Part shown: positions 41,530-54,508 of the stretch, one piece after another
Numbering within the stretch: the stretch's first letter is position 1
How the letters are laid out: each line of letters starts with the position of its first letter
Program-made: the position numbers and the translations under genes
DNA from: Dendrolimus kikuchii
Taxonomy: Eukaryota > Arthropoda > Insecta > Lepidoptera > Lasiocampidae
Reading direction: 5' to 3'
Length of the DNA stretch: 64,000 nucleotides
Assembly (NCBI GenBank): GCA_019925095.2
Contig: CM034397.1
Coordinates: 8,203,763 to 8,267,762 of the forward strand
Notes under the pieces: model-generated
What the model was told of the DNA's origin: nothing
The model's input: only the letters and a program-made list of their open reading frames with translations
Database searches by the model: none

Positions 41530-41735
41530 TCATCGCTTTTATCATAAAGGAGCTCCCTCCCGCGGTTTTCCCAGAGCGCTACAATATGGGGCTCTTAAAA
41601 AAGGGCGTAAACAGATTTTTAAAGTCTCACCGAGGTAGGCAACGCATCGGCTCCCTTAGTGTTACAGATGTCCATGGGCGACGGTAGCCACTTGCCATTA
41701 AGTGGACCCCTCTGCCAGTTTGCCTGACCAAATCG
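41530..41735 (+). repeat. LINE 3' end related to family A
   Basis: GGCGTAAACAGATTTTTAAAG then CTCACCGAGGTAGGCAACGC, CAGATGTCCATGGGCGACGG and CCATTAAGTGGACCCCTCTG then CCAGTTTGCCTG. The last part aligns with family A, while the first part resembles, from memory, a widespread lepidopteran LINE tail with ACTTACCATCAGGTGACCCG. It links family A to LINE 3' ends. Confidence 0.65.
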
Positions 41736-42485
41736 CTTTAAGCTCCAGTAACTCATATTTGGATCTCTTGTCTGTATATTTAAATAAATAAAAAAATCTA
41801 AGAAACATTGTAGATATAATATAATCATAAAGCCCACCACATTGACATATTAGGATTATAATTCTTAGTAATTTCCTCACTAGTTTATCAGAACAAAAAC
41901 TATATTATTTAAGATGACCCTAATAAACCGCCGACAACACTTTTCTTCGAGATTACACACAACACTTAATTCTCTAGCGGCCACTAATATGGCCGAACAA
42001 TTTCGTATACGAACCAACATTTATAAGACGCCAAGGAGTCCTTTTGTTTGCCACAAAGGAATTTTGCTAACAAGCGCTTCTCTTGTATCTATTTGTTAGA
42101 GAAATTGTTTTTGTTTTTGTTCAAAAGATTTCATAAAATTGTTGTTTCTTTTAGGTATACTAAGCAAGAAGTAGATAAGTAATTTTGTTTTGGTTTGTGT
42201 TTAACAATAAAATATTTTGTCGTTCTCCTTTTTTTTAATGTGGCTTAGCAAGACTTCTGTATTGAAATATTCATGAATATTCAAATTTTAAAATAATCTT
42301 CAAATAAATAAGCATCGAAAGCCAGACCCATCAAAAGAAGCTTCAGTTAAATTGTAAGTCTGCCTCTGAGTTATTGTGGTAACTCGAAATTCATATTTCA
42401 ATAAACAGTTGTTGAGGTTTTCAATAATAATTTTAGGTCATAGCAATAGGTAAATGAGGACGGTTTTGTGGTATAAAAATATCAT
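41736..42485. other. AT-rich spacer
   Basis: A plus-strand frame of 61 codons at 41914 has no recognisable domain or splice pair. No other feature. Confidence 0.35.
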
Positions 42486-42538
42486 ATTATGTTAGCGTAA
42501 GACCGTAATACTATATTACGGTCTTATGCTAACTTAAT
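42486..42538. other. 53-bp palindrome with 3-nt centre
   Basis: GTTAGCGTAAGACCGTAATA (42491-42510) pairs with TATTACGGTCTTATGCTAAC (42514-42533) with a single G-T wobble around CTA. Four further pairs (ATTA/TAAT) flank a T-T mismatch. It would form a cruciform or tight hairpin. The 3-nt loop argues against a canonical miRNA precursor. Confidence 0.8.
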
Positions 42539-44203
42539 GTGAATAAGACTGTTAATATATAGATATGAAAATAAGCGACCTTGGCGATGAACTATTTCAT
42601 TTGTTGTCCATACGAACTGCTTGTTTAATTCATAAAGCTTTTCTTTATTGTGTTAGTTTTATGAAATAAATGTATTGACAAAAAAGTACCGGTATATTGT
42701 AAGCACACGACCGACCTTGTTTTCTATTAGTTTTTCCCCGCGACTTCGATGTTGTCTTGTTCAATATGTTAGTAATAAATCCTTGCAAACTTCAAAATAA
42801 ATTTTGGCAAAAATTCTTGTTTCAATTTCACAGATTTTTTTATTGAAATTCGTTGAATCATTTTCAATACAAGCCTTCAGATACACAAGCAAACTATAAA
42901 TCTGAAATCGTTCTTTTATGAAATGCGGAATGCGTTGTAAAGCAGTTTTCACTTAAATTTTGGTATTTGTTTTGGAGATCACAAACACTATTAAACATTG
43001 TTTTAGGACTAGGTATTGTGATATGTTGTAACATCAACTCATTGGTATTTTATATAAATACATATGATTTTTTGAAGTGAAACTTTTTTAGAATCGTGAT
43101 TTGAAACTCGATGAAACGAAAAAGCAACATTAAAAAGAGATAAACACATGAATCTATAGGACTAAACCTGCGAAAGAATTATATACGAGTTTTACATTGT
43201 GCAGCACAGATTAGAGAGTCAATTAAACCGATGATTAAACATAGATCCAATTTGGACCGAAATAAAAGTGATAATAATATTTTTAGATTAAAATAGTGAA
43301 CAATTTAAAGCGATCCTTAAGAAGTTTATTTTAAATTATAATATGTTGACGGATGTAGGCTGAAGAAATTATATTTATATTAATACAAGTTAGAGAAGAA
43401 TAATCTGTGAGTATATTCTCTGAAGCTTCACGTCTACGACATGTGAACTGCACATACATTTTTTAAAATATTATGTACATATGTATTTTTTTATATTATG
43501 AAGTACACGAATTTATGAAAAAATTACAAAACAATTATTTTGCATTTTAAAAAAACTCGGGCCAGCTTTTTCTGCACGTAAAAATAATAAGGCTTATGTT
43601 TAATTATGACCAGACTTAGTAAAATATTATGTCAAAATCAATTCACACTATGAAGGGTTGAGTTTTATATAAGTACCTATATAATAATTTTTGCAATTAC
43701 GGATTACAGAACCACGAGAAACCCACACATATTATTAATAACCATGGTGTTCAGGTAATTCGGATATATTATGTGTGTTTATACAATATAAAACATTCTA
43801 CCGTTACGGTATAGGGTTCGACATTATAATAAAGTTTTATGTGTTCTCAGTAGCATAAAACTGTGGACGTATAAAATTACGGTCATAAGAAATGAAAATG
43901 AATTACTAATGAATATGCTCAACAAGTTTAACAAAGGGATCTTTTATTACAGATCCCAGTGTAAATTTATTTCATCCCGAATTCCATCCCGTTGGAGAGC
44001 AGCCGAGATATTTATTTAAATATGCCGAGTATTTAATTCTACGTAATTTAAGTTTTTTAATCTTTAAATACAGATAAATAATATTAGCGTATTAAAAACT
44101 TATCTAATTAAACATTGTTAAAAACTAAATAAACTATAGGATTTTTTTGTATTTTAATTTGTAGATATACATACTTTATTTTAAGTGTTAAATTTAATTT
44201 GAA
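42539..44203. other. AT-rich spacer
   Basis: Long AT-rich tract with no gene or named repeat that I can support. Confidence 0.4.
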
Positions 44204-44365
44204 TGTACATACATACATAATTTCACGCCAGTTTCCTTGCGGGGTAGGTAATAACAACAGAGCGCCATTTAGGCTTATTCTTACACACCTGACTTGCTTC
44301 TTTGACATTCATAGCTCTTGTCATGCACGCTCGTCTGTTCTTAAGGCTCCTGACATCACCTAATT
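44204..44365 (-). pseudogene. RTE-type retrotransposon 3' end, copy 3
   Basis: Minus strand encodes the final residues around RACMTRAMNVKEASQVC and NKPKWRSVV with a (ATGT)n tail at the left. It is cut at 44365 within the segment that continues as AEGDVRSLKN in the copy at 53812. Confidence 0.82.
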
Positions 44366-44454
44366 TCAATGTGTTTAAGTCCAATTTGATTGTAATTCTT
44401 AAAATATCTTAAGTCGAAGAGATATGTGTACCTATGTAATAAAAGTTTTATAAT

Positions 44455-45012
44455 CATTATGGTTAAAAAGGAATCCTTTTAAAATTGTCTTGTCCGTCTG
44501 TCCGTTTATCACAATAATTTTTATCCAAAATACTGAGTTCATATGAATGAAATTTTATGAGAATATATACCTGTACTAATGCCACTGTACAATGCTCAGA
44601 TGCGATAAAAACGGCAAATTAGAGATGCCCGTTATACTTGTCAACGAGGGTCCATTATTTATTATAAAAATAATATAGTCGTGTGAAGTATCGTTAGGCA
44701 AATCTTGAAAAATCATATTTTAATGACTTTTTATTTAAGGGATCTTAGATGGCGAGATCTGTATTTGGTTTGAAAGTCGTTAAAATTGTATCCCTCTTCT
44801 AACTCTTGAACTAGAATTTTAAAAATTATGAACAAATGAAGTTGTATGAGTTTATAAAATATTTTCAACTAAAGTTAGCTTCAAGAAGATCAGTTGAGAA
44901 GGTTTTGAGGTATGGGGTGTTTTCGATTAGGTATATCTAAAATTTATTATTACGATCCACGGAACCCTTCATTATGCGAGGACTGACCCGCGTTTGAACT
45001 GTTTTTATAACA
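44455..45012 (+). repeat. Family D repeat, near full length
   Basis: It starts with GGAATCCTTTTAAAATTGTC then TTGTCCGTCTGTCCGTTTAT and ends with CGGAACCCTTCATTATGCG and GGACTGACCCGCGTTTG. The whole follows the remembered layout of an ancient lepidopteran repeat (head GTCTGTCCGTCCGTC, tail GGAACCCTTCATGCGCGAG). At about 560 bp it is the longest copy here. Confidence 0.7.
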
Positions 45013-46244
45013 TTTTGATTGAACACTCACGATAATTATAATTTTACACACATAAATCAGTTTGGAAATATTTTTGCGTTTATAGTACCTACAAACATAA
45101 AAACGTCTCTCAGTTGGTTTATGTCTAATATTTTAGATTAATTCTCTTTTGCTAGAAAACAGTAAACAGAAAATGTTATTACGATCCTTTGTATAGTACT
45201 TTTTTAAATTTATTTATCAAAACAACAAAGAAACAATATACAATTGACTGATTATATATAGTATTGGAAACTTCTAGGGTTTATAGTAATACTTAACAGA
45301 CTGTTGCCTCTATCAATTTGAAATTACGGTGATAAAAAGTACAGTTTTAGTCTATGTTTAATGTTTTTGTAATGCTGTTCCTTTACATCTAAAAACATTA
45401 CCTACTTAACTTTGCTTAATTACTTACTTACTAAACTTACTCGAATATATATAATTTAAAATGCGTGAAACTCTATAACTAAACTTGAACATAAAACAGA
45501 AAGTATCGTTCTTGCGATCGTTGTTTAAAATTTATCTGTAACTTTCTATTGTTATGCTATCGGTACTTTGTAAAGCAATTTTGAGAATTTATTGTTTGAC
45601 CTCTTCAGTATTGGCTTTAAAATACACTGCCATGTTCACTTTAAGGAGTACTTTCAAAACGATTTTCATTGTTTTAAGATTGTAATAATGTTCCCGCTCT
45701 GCTTATCTCTTTTATTTACGAAGTTTTGACAGTAAGTTGGTATTTTTCATGCTGCTACACATTCCTTAAAATCCAACCAATAATTGACAATCCAGGAGTA
45801 ATAAATTTAATGGTGAACTTGTAAATCTTTTTCAAATTCATTCTATTTCGAGGTAACTTGAAAAATCTGATTTTCGCGTTTCTTCTTCTCTTTAAGTATG
45901 ACTCTGCATGTGCTGAATGTATTCTTCTAACATAATTCCGTGTATCAAGCATTTACGAATATTAATTTATATTTATAATAATCTTCAACTAAAACCAGCT
46001 AAGACGTCGGCTGATGCAAGACGACGCAGTTCTTGTGGCAGCTCTAACAAGCATGTTTCACTAAACAGTTGGAATTTCAACATAAAGAATTCTTCGCCAA
46101 AAATTAATATCCTACTATACCTAAACAAAACTGACGTTCACGTATAACCAATATTGTAGGTTTAGATTCTTAAATAAACATACCCAATAAATCATTACTC
46201 TTCAAGTTAGATTTAGAAACTCCTTTTCGCATTTTAAATCGTGC
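45013..46244. other. AT-rich spacer
   Basis: No gene is supportable. A short GC-richer patch at 45995-46065 (GCTAAGACGTCGGCTGATGC) is open in one frame but lacks splice signals. Confidence 0.35.
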
Positions 46245-46500
46245 GGTTCTCATAATCGATTACACTTTAATTTGCCAAATCGAGTGGATTTTGTGTCTGT
46301 GTACAATCGTGCACAGAATTTGTCCCCGTCGTCGGTGGGTCGCGCAATCTAATACGTATGCTAATTTATGATAGCTCTCTGGAATTATAGATGTCGCCCC
46401 GGGCGCGAAATTACGACCCCCCTCTCCCAACATGGCAGCTCGCCGCCATCTTTGATTTGTCGCAAGTAAAATTAAAATGCAGTAAACCAACACTACGGCG
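46245..46500. promoter_or_regulatory. GC-richer non-repetitive island, possible conserved regulatory element
   Basis: GTCGGTGGGTCGCGCAATC, TAATTTATGATAGCTCTC, TCGCCCCGGGCGCGAAATTA and CATGGCAGCTCGCCGCCATC stand out from AT-rich flanks and match no repeat here. ATTTATGA is a homeodomain-type site and GCCGCCAT a YY1/Pho-like core. Function is inference. Confidence 0.3.
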
Positions 46501-49500
46501 TTAATGTTCTTTCTAATGGTTTATGTTTTCAACAGCCATTTAGTTAAAAGGTGGATTATGGTTTGTCTGCACAATTTAATAGTGGTCTTTTTATATTCTC
46601 TTAATTTACGTCCTACAGTTTTATTGTGTTGGTACTGTAATTAGGTACTTTATTAGTTCAACCAGTTTGACGTTTACCTTTTTTTGGAATAAAGTGCATA
46701 GTGTGGAATGTATAAGTATAATAAAAATAAACATAAAATTTTATTTTACTATTTACTACGGGTGTCCCACAAACATCTGTTTTGATAGTGATGTAGTCAG
46801 TTAATCCTCATTTTGTTTCTGTTTAAAGTTTTACGGCAATTTCTATTATACATTTTAAACATAACTTTAAAAATTCACGGAACTTCAGTGTATTTTTTTT
46901 TCATATAAAACTTTCGATACAGCATGTATTTATCCAATACAAGTAATTTTGAATTTTATTGAAGTATCTGGTCAGAACGTTGCCATTAATTCGTAACAAT
47001 ATTATGTTTCTAATGTGTGTAGAATTTATTGAAAATGGCCCTTAAATGTGTTTATTTCAATTAAACCCTTATAAAGACTAAATTTGTTTATCTTGACCAC
47101 CTTGCCATTGAGTTTACATCTCCGTGAACATACATACAACGTAAATACATATTATATCTAATATCTTGTCTAGACTGTTTAAGATTAAGCAATACACTAC
47201 ACTTAAGAGTAATTTACATTATAAGATATCATTTTTCCTACATATTAATATTTAACCAAAGAGTCGTTGTTAATACCTTTGCTGAATATAGGAACTTAAG
47301 AGATATATTCATAAAATATATTTATTTATTTTCACATCTCAAACATTCATATCGATGGCTACTTTTCATATAAATGGGCGTCTCAGATCGATGTCATTTA
47401 TCTTGCTTTATAGGTATGATGTATGTATATACATATATTTCGGTACTTTGATATTTGCATATTTATGGGTATTCTGTCTGCGTAATAATGTGGACTCTTT
47501 TCATGGTAGAAAAGAACGCGTACGCTTTGTGACTTCATATAAATAATACATCCTTTGTCTCATTTCGAATGATTGGTAAAAAAAACGTTTGTTCTAAATT
47601 GTTTAAGTTATTTGTTGATGATTTTAAATAATTGATCTCATTGTAATTGTGCAGCGGAATATAGAATACAGCTTGCTGACAAAAATCGATACAATCGTAG
47701 TTTTGGAGAAAAATAGCTGTGAGACCTATACATACATGGGATGGAAGAACAAACATAATGATTTCATGATTATTTCTGTTTTTGTATTTAAGTTACGAAA
47801 CTATAAACTAGGGGTTTCATCGTTAACTGTAATTCTATATTTCGCATATAAAAACTGTTGTTGCATTGCATAGTTAAATATAGGTGCTAATGAAAATAAT
47901 TTTTAAATAATAGTTCATATTCGAAGCTGTAAACAAGAAATATTCAAAGATAAAAACAAGCTTATTTTCATCCATACATTACACATCTTCCATGCAATGT
48001 ATTAGGAATAATGTAATATTGGTATTTTTAAATTATACTTTAAAATATAATAATTGTTAGACAGATTGTGAAATCCATAGTTATACAAAGAAAAATAGAA
48101 TATATATTAAAATCTTAATGTCTTTTAGTATTCACTGCAGACTGCTTCTGACAAAGGAACCAAGTCTGTTATGCAAATGCAATTTGGAGTAACAACTCGG
48201 AAACAACCTTAGAATAAGCTGGGGCTACGTTGCAAGCGAGCCATAACGTTATATCGAGCTGCGGCTAATGGTGCCCGCAATTTTGAGTTTTTTGTTTAAG
48301 GGATTTATATATTATATAGTTACTATTAACTTCCCTTATTTGTAATAATTATACGAGGTTTATAGGGTCGATAAAAGATGTTATTCCTAATAGCAAGCTT
48401 ATTACAAATAACTCTTTTTTACATTTGTTAACGAGCCTCAAAATCTCATAATGTTATTATGAGTAATGGGATAACTATATAGGGCGTAGCGTTATAAAAA
48501 CTAAAGAATTGTTCTTATTATAAAAAAATAAATGATTGCTTCAATCTATATATTATATGAATAAAGACAATAAGTAACTTTAATGACTAACTGTCAATTA
48601 TAATTAGAATTTTACATTTCAACGATAAAAAGCATGACTAACACCATCAACAACGTATTCATGATAGAATAACGGCTTCGTCAGCATTTGTTGAGACATT
48701 TTTTGAACCTCACTTATTATAGAGATGTTAGTATACACTAAATAGAAACTAATTTTAAAGCCCTGCTTTTTCAGAAATTAGGTTTTGTAGAACCGCTGCA
48801 TATGTGCACGAGTCAATTCGAGAGTCGAGTATTATCCTAATTATTGCTAAAGTCTGATTTTCTTTTTAATCTCCCACGATTTACGATGTCTTTTATTGTA
48901 TATGGAGTCATAATTTGCGGATTGTCCTCTAAAATATACGAAAAGTATTATACATTTTACACAGAAGAACTACGACTATCTAAACTTATATAGTGAAGCA
49001 TAAAACTATGTCCAACAATAACCATTTATAACTTCGTTTCCTACCGTTTCTATTCCGTTCCGCTTACTGCAATAAATTGCTACCCCTAGGCTTGCAGTTC
49101 TGCCGAGCTATTATAGCAATACACTCTGCACACCAAGTCTGCAAGTCAATTTACGACTTGCAAATGTGCAAATTTAACTGTGTTAGTTTTGCAGATAAAC
49201 CGCTTATATGGAGTTGAATTAAGTCTTATATAGAACATGTAACGAAACATATACGAAGCTGTTGTCTAAATTGTTGTTTGGAATAGTTTCCTTTGTTCAA
49301 TTCTAATTTCTGTCGGTGTTAATTGTTGCGTTTGACTGCGAGATTGTTACTTGGTATTTGATTAAACTTTGAATCGTGTTCCATTATGATTTATGTATTT
49401 TCCGACTTGGTATACACAGCCGGAAATTATCTTTAAGTATAGTTAGGCTTAATAAGGCTAAATGTTAAATGGTTTTAACTGGAATATAGTAGATACTTGG

Positions 49501-49914
49501 TACTAAATATTTTTTAAAACACATAATTCTTTAATTTAAATATAATTATTAAAAGTTTAATTATTTTGTAGTCCATACAGAATTTATCTTTTTAATTAAT
49601 GATTATTTTAGGCCGATACTGAAAATTATAAATTTATTAATTATTGGAAATGTATTGTGCATTGATTTTAGAAAATAGATTATAATTTATATATATTTCA
49701 CATAAAATATTACATTCTCTACAAATATTTAACTGTTATTAATGTGATGGAGATGGAGATGAAATATTAAACTGTGTTCTTTTCCCCTAAGTATTTATTC
49801 GTTTGTGTGTTATACATGTATCATCTGCATCCATTGTATATTGTTTCTAGTCAAGTTTTAATTACTTTTATAAAGTTTATTACATAAAAAAGTAACACTG
49901 TTAAGAATTAAATT
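46501..49914. other. Long AT-rich spacer with small islands
   Basis: No gene. 48150-48290 is less AT-rich and has an octamer ATGCAAAT (48172-48179), and 48780-48830 has a weak family D-like ending (GTAGAACCGCTGCATATGTG). 49030-49160 is another mild island with CTTGCAGTTCTGCCGAGC. None is repeated within the window. Confidence 0.35.
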
Positions 49915-49943
49915 ATGGATCCACTGAAAATCGTCTGTTGCGG
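49915..49943 (+). other. Candidate first coding exon
   Basis: ATG at 49915 followed by nine further codons (MDPLKIVCC plus a split Gly) reaches a perfect donor GG|GTGAGT at 49943/49944. A TATA-like TTTTATAAAG lies about 45 bp upstream (49867-49876). The length of 29 nt leaves phase 2. The candidate exon at 55391 cannot follow directly in this phase because it would stop. Gene unknown. Confidence 0.3.
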
Positions 49944-51859
49944 GTGAGTTTTATTTTATTTGACATCACGTTTAATTTTCCCGTTAGCTTCCTTTTGTTT
50001 GCACTTTGAAAAAAGAGGCAATTACGAAACTTTATCATGTCTCTTAGCGTTCTTTTTTGAATTGAATTTACTCTTCGCTTCTTTCCGCAAGAAGCGGATG
50101 CTTTTGCAAGCTTTACTGTACTTAGATTTTTTTTCTAAGAAGGATAATAATTACTTAGACGCGATGTTTGTATGAAATGTTTTACACAAAGGATTTTGAA
50201 TTAAAATTTTGGTTTTAATCGTTCTTATCTAACCGAATAATTTAAAGAAAATTATTTTGATTATGTTTTGGTTTCTTTCTCATTTCAGTCTGAAATGTAA
50301 ATCAATTTTAATAAAATTTGGTACCATTGAGTCCTCGGTGAGATTAATTTTTATCCTGCTAAATATGAACCCGCGAGATACAAAAGTCAAATTTAATAAT
50401 AGAAAAAGCCCAAATGTGTTATTAATGTTATAATTAAATATTCATTGCATAATCACGATATAATTGTAATTACATATAATTACTTTAAATATAGGTATTA
50501 TTGCATATTTCAGACACAATGTAAAAAGTACATTGATATTCTTTGCGTTACATTAAGATTAACATTAAAGTATGTATGTTCAATTTTTTTTTATTTATGA
50601 ACTGAATAATATAAAATAACCACTTCAAAATCTCATCTATATGACAAGTTTTCACAATTCACAAATAGATAAAATTAATATTTCTATTCCGTGTCTTTGA
50701 CCGTATAGGATTTAGTCAATAAAAATGCTAACAATAACAATATTCTTGAGAAAAACGTATGCAAACGAAAATGATTTACAAATTATATGTAGAGATAGAC
50801 TAACTGTTAACAAAGATTAAAATTGACTCGTTGAATCCACCCCTAGTAATAATAATATATTGATCGGGACGTTGGAGTTCGTATAATATGGAAATATGTT
50901 CGCAAAATATATATAAATCTGGTATGGTCGGTCTGGCTGCGAGCCAGACTATCGCCGATCACCCCTTTATACGCTCGTTTATATGTACAATTTGATTTAG
51001 GTGTTAGTTAATTAAAGTAGGGAACGTCCCATGATAGTTTGCAATGATAAAATATTCCTGGTACTAAATATTGGAATAATTTTGATCGTCGACTTTATGT
51101 TTGGATAAAGTTTATATAACGTTTATATACAATTGTTTGCGAAACCAACGATTTGAGAAATCCAAAGGGTAAAAGACATATTTGTTTCAAGTGATATTTT
51201 GTGAACGACTGAACGTACCTAATTGATTTTTTTCATCCTAATATCTCAACTTAAAGTTACAAATTTAACCTTGTTTTCAATTGAAATCTATAAATATTGT
51301 TTTATTATTATACATTTATTAATTATACGTTTTTAGGTTTATTTGATTAAACTCTTCTTCTGAGATAATTTCAAAATCTTCGGCGTCAACACAGGACCTT
51401 GTAACTACATTTATTCCTAGTCATAGTCACAGTCAACATTGTTATAATACTTAAATACATATATTTATCACAATTTTGCCGAAAAAAATGATTTCACAAA
51501 ATGCGCTGACGCTGACGGAATGTCATTTAAAACATAGCTTTTTACCCCTCGATACGTTATGGGCGAAATCAAAAATATTCAAGTATTAAAAGTTTCAGGC
51601 AGCAGCAAATTGTTTTTAAATAGCCTCCATACCAAAACCTTTAGAGCTAAGCAGCGTTGCGTTAATGTCGGATGTCGTCGCTCGGTGAGCAATGAAAGTT
51701 TCAATAAAATCCTTTTTTAGGCTCTAGAAGACTATATATAAATACTACTGGATTACTTTTGTACAACTGTTTCGGTAACATAGGACCTTGTATAAAACAA
51801 CACATATTCAGTTAACGACATTGTAAAAAGTCAACATTATAATACTACAATTTACTATC
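49944..51859. other. AT-rich spacer with a perfect small hairpin
   Basis: GTCTGGCT-GCG-AGCCAGAC (50931-50949) is a perfect 8-bp stem in a less AT-rich patch (50900-51030). No gene or named repeat. Confidence 0.4.
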
Positions 51860-52352
51860 TTTTTTTTAAATAATTTTTAATTAAAACATGAAATTACTTA
51901 TAATCGTATACAATGCAAGAAAACTTAACTTATTTGTATTGTTTTCTACTCATAGTCCCTCAAGACTATAAGTAGAATACTGAGCCTAGATCACCGTCTT
52001 CTATGGGTAAGGTGCCCGGAAGGCTGGGTACGTGTCCTCGCTGGATCGCCATACTGATCCGTTGGCCGAGGTAAGGACCAGCCCTCTCATCACCCGAAAA
52101 GTCAATAAGTCGTTTCGATAAATTTTGGTAGAGGCTCATGGCCTCAGGACCCCACGGTCCAAGCGTCTCGACAGCAAACGGCACAAACATATAACTCTCA
52201 CTGAGGGTTGCATATTTGCGCCGCTTTAGTGATTCGGCTGTTTCCGCCGCTGAACCGGCTGATTTAGACGTGTTGGGTAAATGGGATGTAGCCAACGTGT
52301 CTACGCTATTTACTATCTTAACTATCTTTCTGATCATTATTCTAGTATTCAT
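51860..52352 (-). pseudogene. LINE ORF C-terminus and 3' end, copy 2 (longest)
   Basis: A minus-strand frame of 128 codons (52352 to 51966) has SESYMFVPFAVETLGPWGPE, then MSLYQNLSKRLIDFSGDE, RAGPYLGQRISMAIQRGH and ends DLGSVFYL-stop. The 3' part matches 33640-33890 on the same strand. I recognise FVPFAVETLGPWG and QRISMAIQRGN as the conserved C-terminal tail of a non-LTR reverse transcriptase ORF. The catalytic domain is missing and upstream sequence (52353-52500) is out of frame. It remains uninterrupted for its length, so it is a relatively young fragment. Confidence 0.75.
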
Positions 52353-53811
52353 AACATTACCACACCACGGTGTTCTTTTATTCTTTATCCTTCATTACCG
52401 TATAGTCTTACGCAGCGTCAATGAGACTTTTGGCACCCACGTTTTCCTTAAGACTTCAAGTCAGCCATGGTACTAATGCCTCTCTTACTGGATCTCGGTG
52501 AAGGCGAAAAATCTAGGCATTCCTTACCCATACATTATTTTTTCTTAGAATATTATTTTGGTACATCACAGACACAATTTTTGCTGTCAGTTACACTATG
52601 AAACGTTGTTTAAATAAGAATATTAAATCAACTTAAGGAATATTTAAAGTTAGAAAATATTTTAAATTAATCATCTGACTACATGACTTAGTTCACATTT
52701 TTTCAAAGATAAAGAATAAGAAAAAACTAGGTACAAGTAATGTTCAGGTTTCCATAAAATCTAGGTTACTCACCTTCGTATGTGAAGTTTCTAATGTGAA
52801 CTTTCAACCCTTACTCCACACAAAGCAGCATTTACATCATCATGACACGTCCTTATATGACCTAATACGTGATGTTTAAAGGGGATAGGTATGTTCAAAG
52901 TTAACTCGTTAGTAAATAAGAGAAAAGTTTCTGTTTTAACGGGATTAAGTTTAATGTAGCGCAGTTCGTAGGCAAATAGTTGCTGAACCATGACACCACA
53001 TGCGGATTGCTCCTGTAAACTCATTTAATTTGTAATTTTCGTACAAGCGGTACTTAAAGTTTGCGCCACATTTCTCGAAACCTCGTTACCTTAATACGAC
53101 GTAGGGGAAGCTGGAGAAAGAACGAGACTAAACTCTTTTGGAAAACAATAACTGTGTTCCTCATTCTTATTTGTTTATTTTCTATTTTTTATTTAATCAC
53201 TCAATTTAAAGAGTAATGAAAATGGATTGATATTTTCTAAAACTACTGTACATATCAAAGTAATAACGGGTTCTGTAGAGTTGAAATTCTTGTTTTCAAA
53301 TTTTTTTTACGTAATAATAAAAAAGCATCAAATCGAATAATCAAAAAACCTAATTTTTAAAACTACTCAACTGATTATGTACAATCTAAATTTTGTTGTG
53401 ATGTACTTTTAAAGCAAGATAAGCTTAATTTTTTCAGAATTGACGGGAGTATCACAATTTTACGACTTTGGCTTTGTTTGACTTTTTCTACCCATTGATT
53501 TACTTAAAATTAAAAAATAACAAAATACATAACATTTTATCTATTTAATCCCCCTCTCATTTCGCTCGAAATTAAAGAAAACTTACTGAACATTTACAAA
53601 AATTAACTAATAATGACACTGAATATCTAATTAACTAATAATAACACCCGTGAGAACCTACATCTAACCCCCAAAACACAGATGCAAACCAAGTTTGGAG
53701 TTTAGGGAACTGACATTGTATATACATATATGTAAATTAATTTTAAAATGTTTTTGTTACTATATCTGGCTTTTTGCAACAAATCATTATTATTATCATC
53801 AATTTGTTAAG
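52353..53811. other. Mostly AT-rich spacer
   Basis: The first 150 bp may continue the LINE remnant. A minus-strand frame at 53024-52791 (77 codons) contains IKLNPVKTETFLLFT, which faintly resembles a reverse transcriptase LN-KTE motif but has no supporting neighbours. Otherwise nothing. Confidence 0.3.
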
Positions 53812-54508
53812 GATAATGGTCGATGATGTTATGCTGTCGTAAGTGAATGAGTTTGTATATCTTGGATGTGCTTTTAGCAGGGATGGAAGGTACACCGCTG
53901 ATATAGAAAGAAGAGTGAATTTGGGGAATAGTTTGAATGGAGCGTTAGGTAAACTTCTAGGCTCTAAGAACCTCAGCCAGAAAGCCCAGCTCGCGGTACA
54001 CAACGCGGTGCTAGTACCTATGCTCACGTATGGAAACGAGAGTTGGGTATGGAAGAAAGAGCATAAAAGTAGAGTAAACGCGGTCGAGATGCGAGCACTG
54101 CGCAAAATCTGCCGAGTGACGCTCGCGGACCGCGTTCGTAATACCGAAGTAAGAAAGAGAGTTGGTCTGAAAGACAGTGTCGGGGTGAAGGTAAAGAAAG
54201 GAATGCTCCGGTGGTTCGGGTATGTGGAAAGAATGCATGATGAAAGAATGACAAAACAGATATACAATGCAAAAGTGGATGGATGCAGAAGTCGTGGAAA
54301 GCCACGACACACCTTCCATGATCAAATTGATCGTGTACTAGCAGAAGGTGATGTCAGGAGCCTTAAGAACAGACGAGCGTGCATGACAAGAGTTATGAAT
54401 GTCAAAGAAATAAGTGAGGTGTGTAAGAATAAGCCTAAATGGCGCTCTGTTGTTCGTTCCTACCCTGCAAGGGAACTGGCGTGAAGTTATGTATGTATGT
54501 GTATGTAT
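53812..54508 (+). pseudogene. RTE-type retrotransposon 3' end, copy 4 (longest, 213 codons)
   Basis: An uninterrupted frame from 53843 to 54484 encodes NEFVYLGCAFSRDGRYTADI, HNAVLVPMLTYGNESWVWKK, VEMRALRKICRVTLADRVRN, GMLRWFGYVERMHDERM, SRGKPRHTFHDQID and ends YPARELA-stop. This is the thumb and C-terminal part of an RTE-clade reverse transcriptase; the palm with its FADD motif is absent. An in-frame TAA lies just upstream (53840-53842), after MVDDVMLS. The tail is (ATGT)n. The 5' truncation is typical of target-primed reverse transcription. Good frame preservation suggests recent insertion. Confidence 0.92.

Noticed and set aside
52791..53024. Reverse transcriptase fragment (minus strand, KLNPVKTE word)
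   Set aside because: Only one weak motif, with no neighbouring conserved blocks and no second copy.
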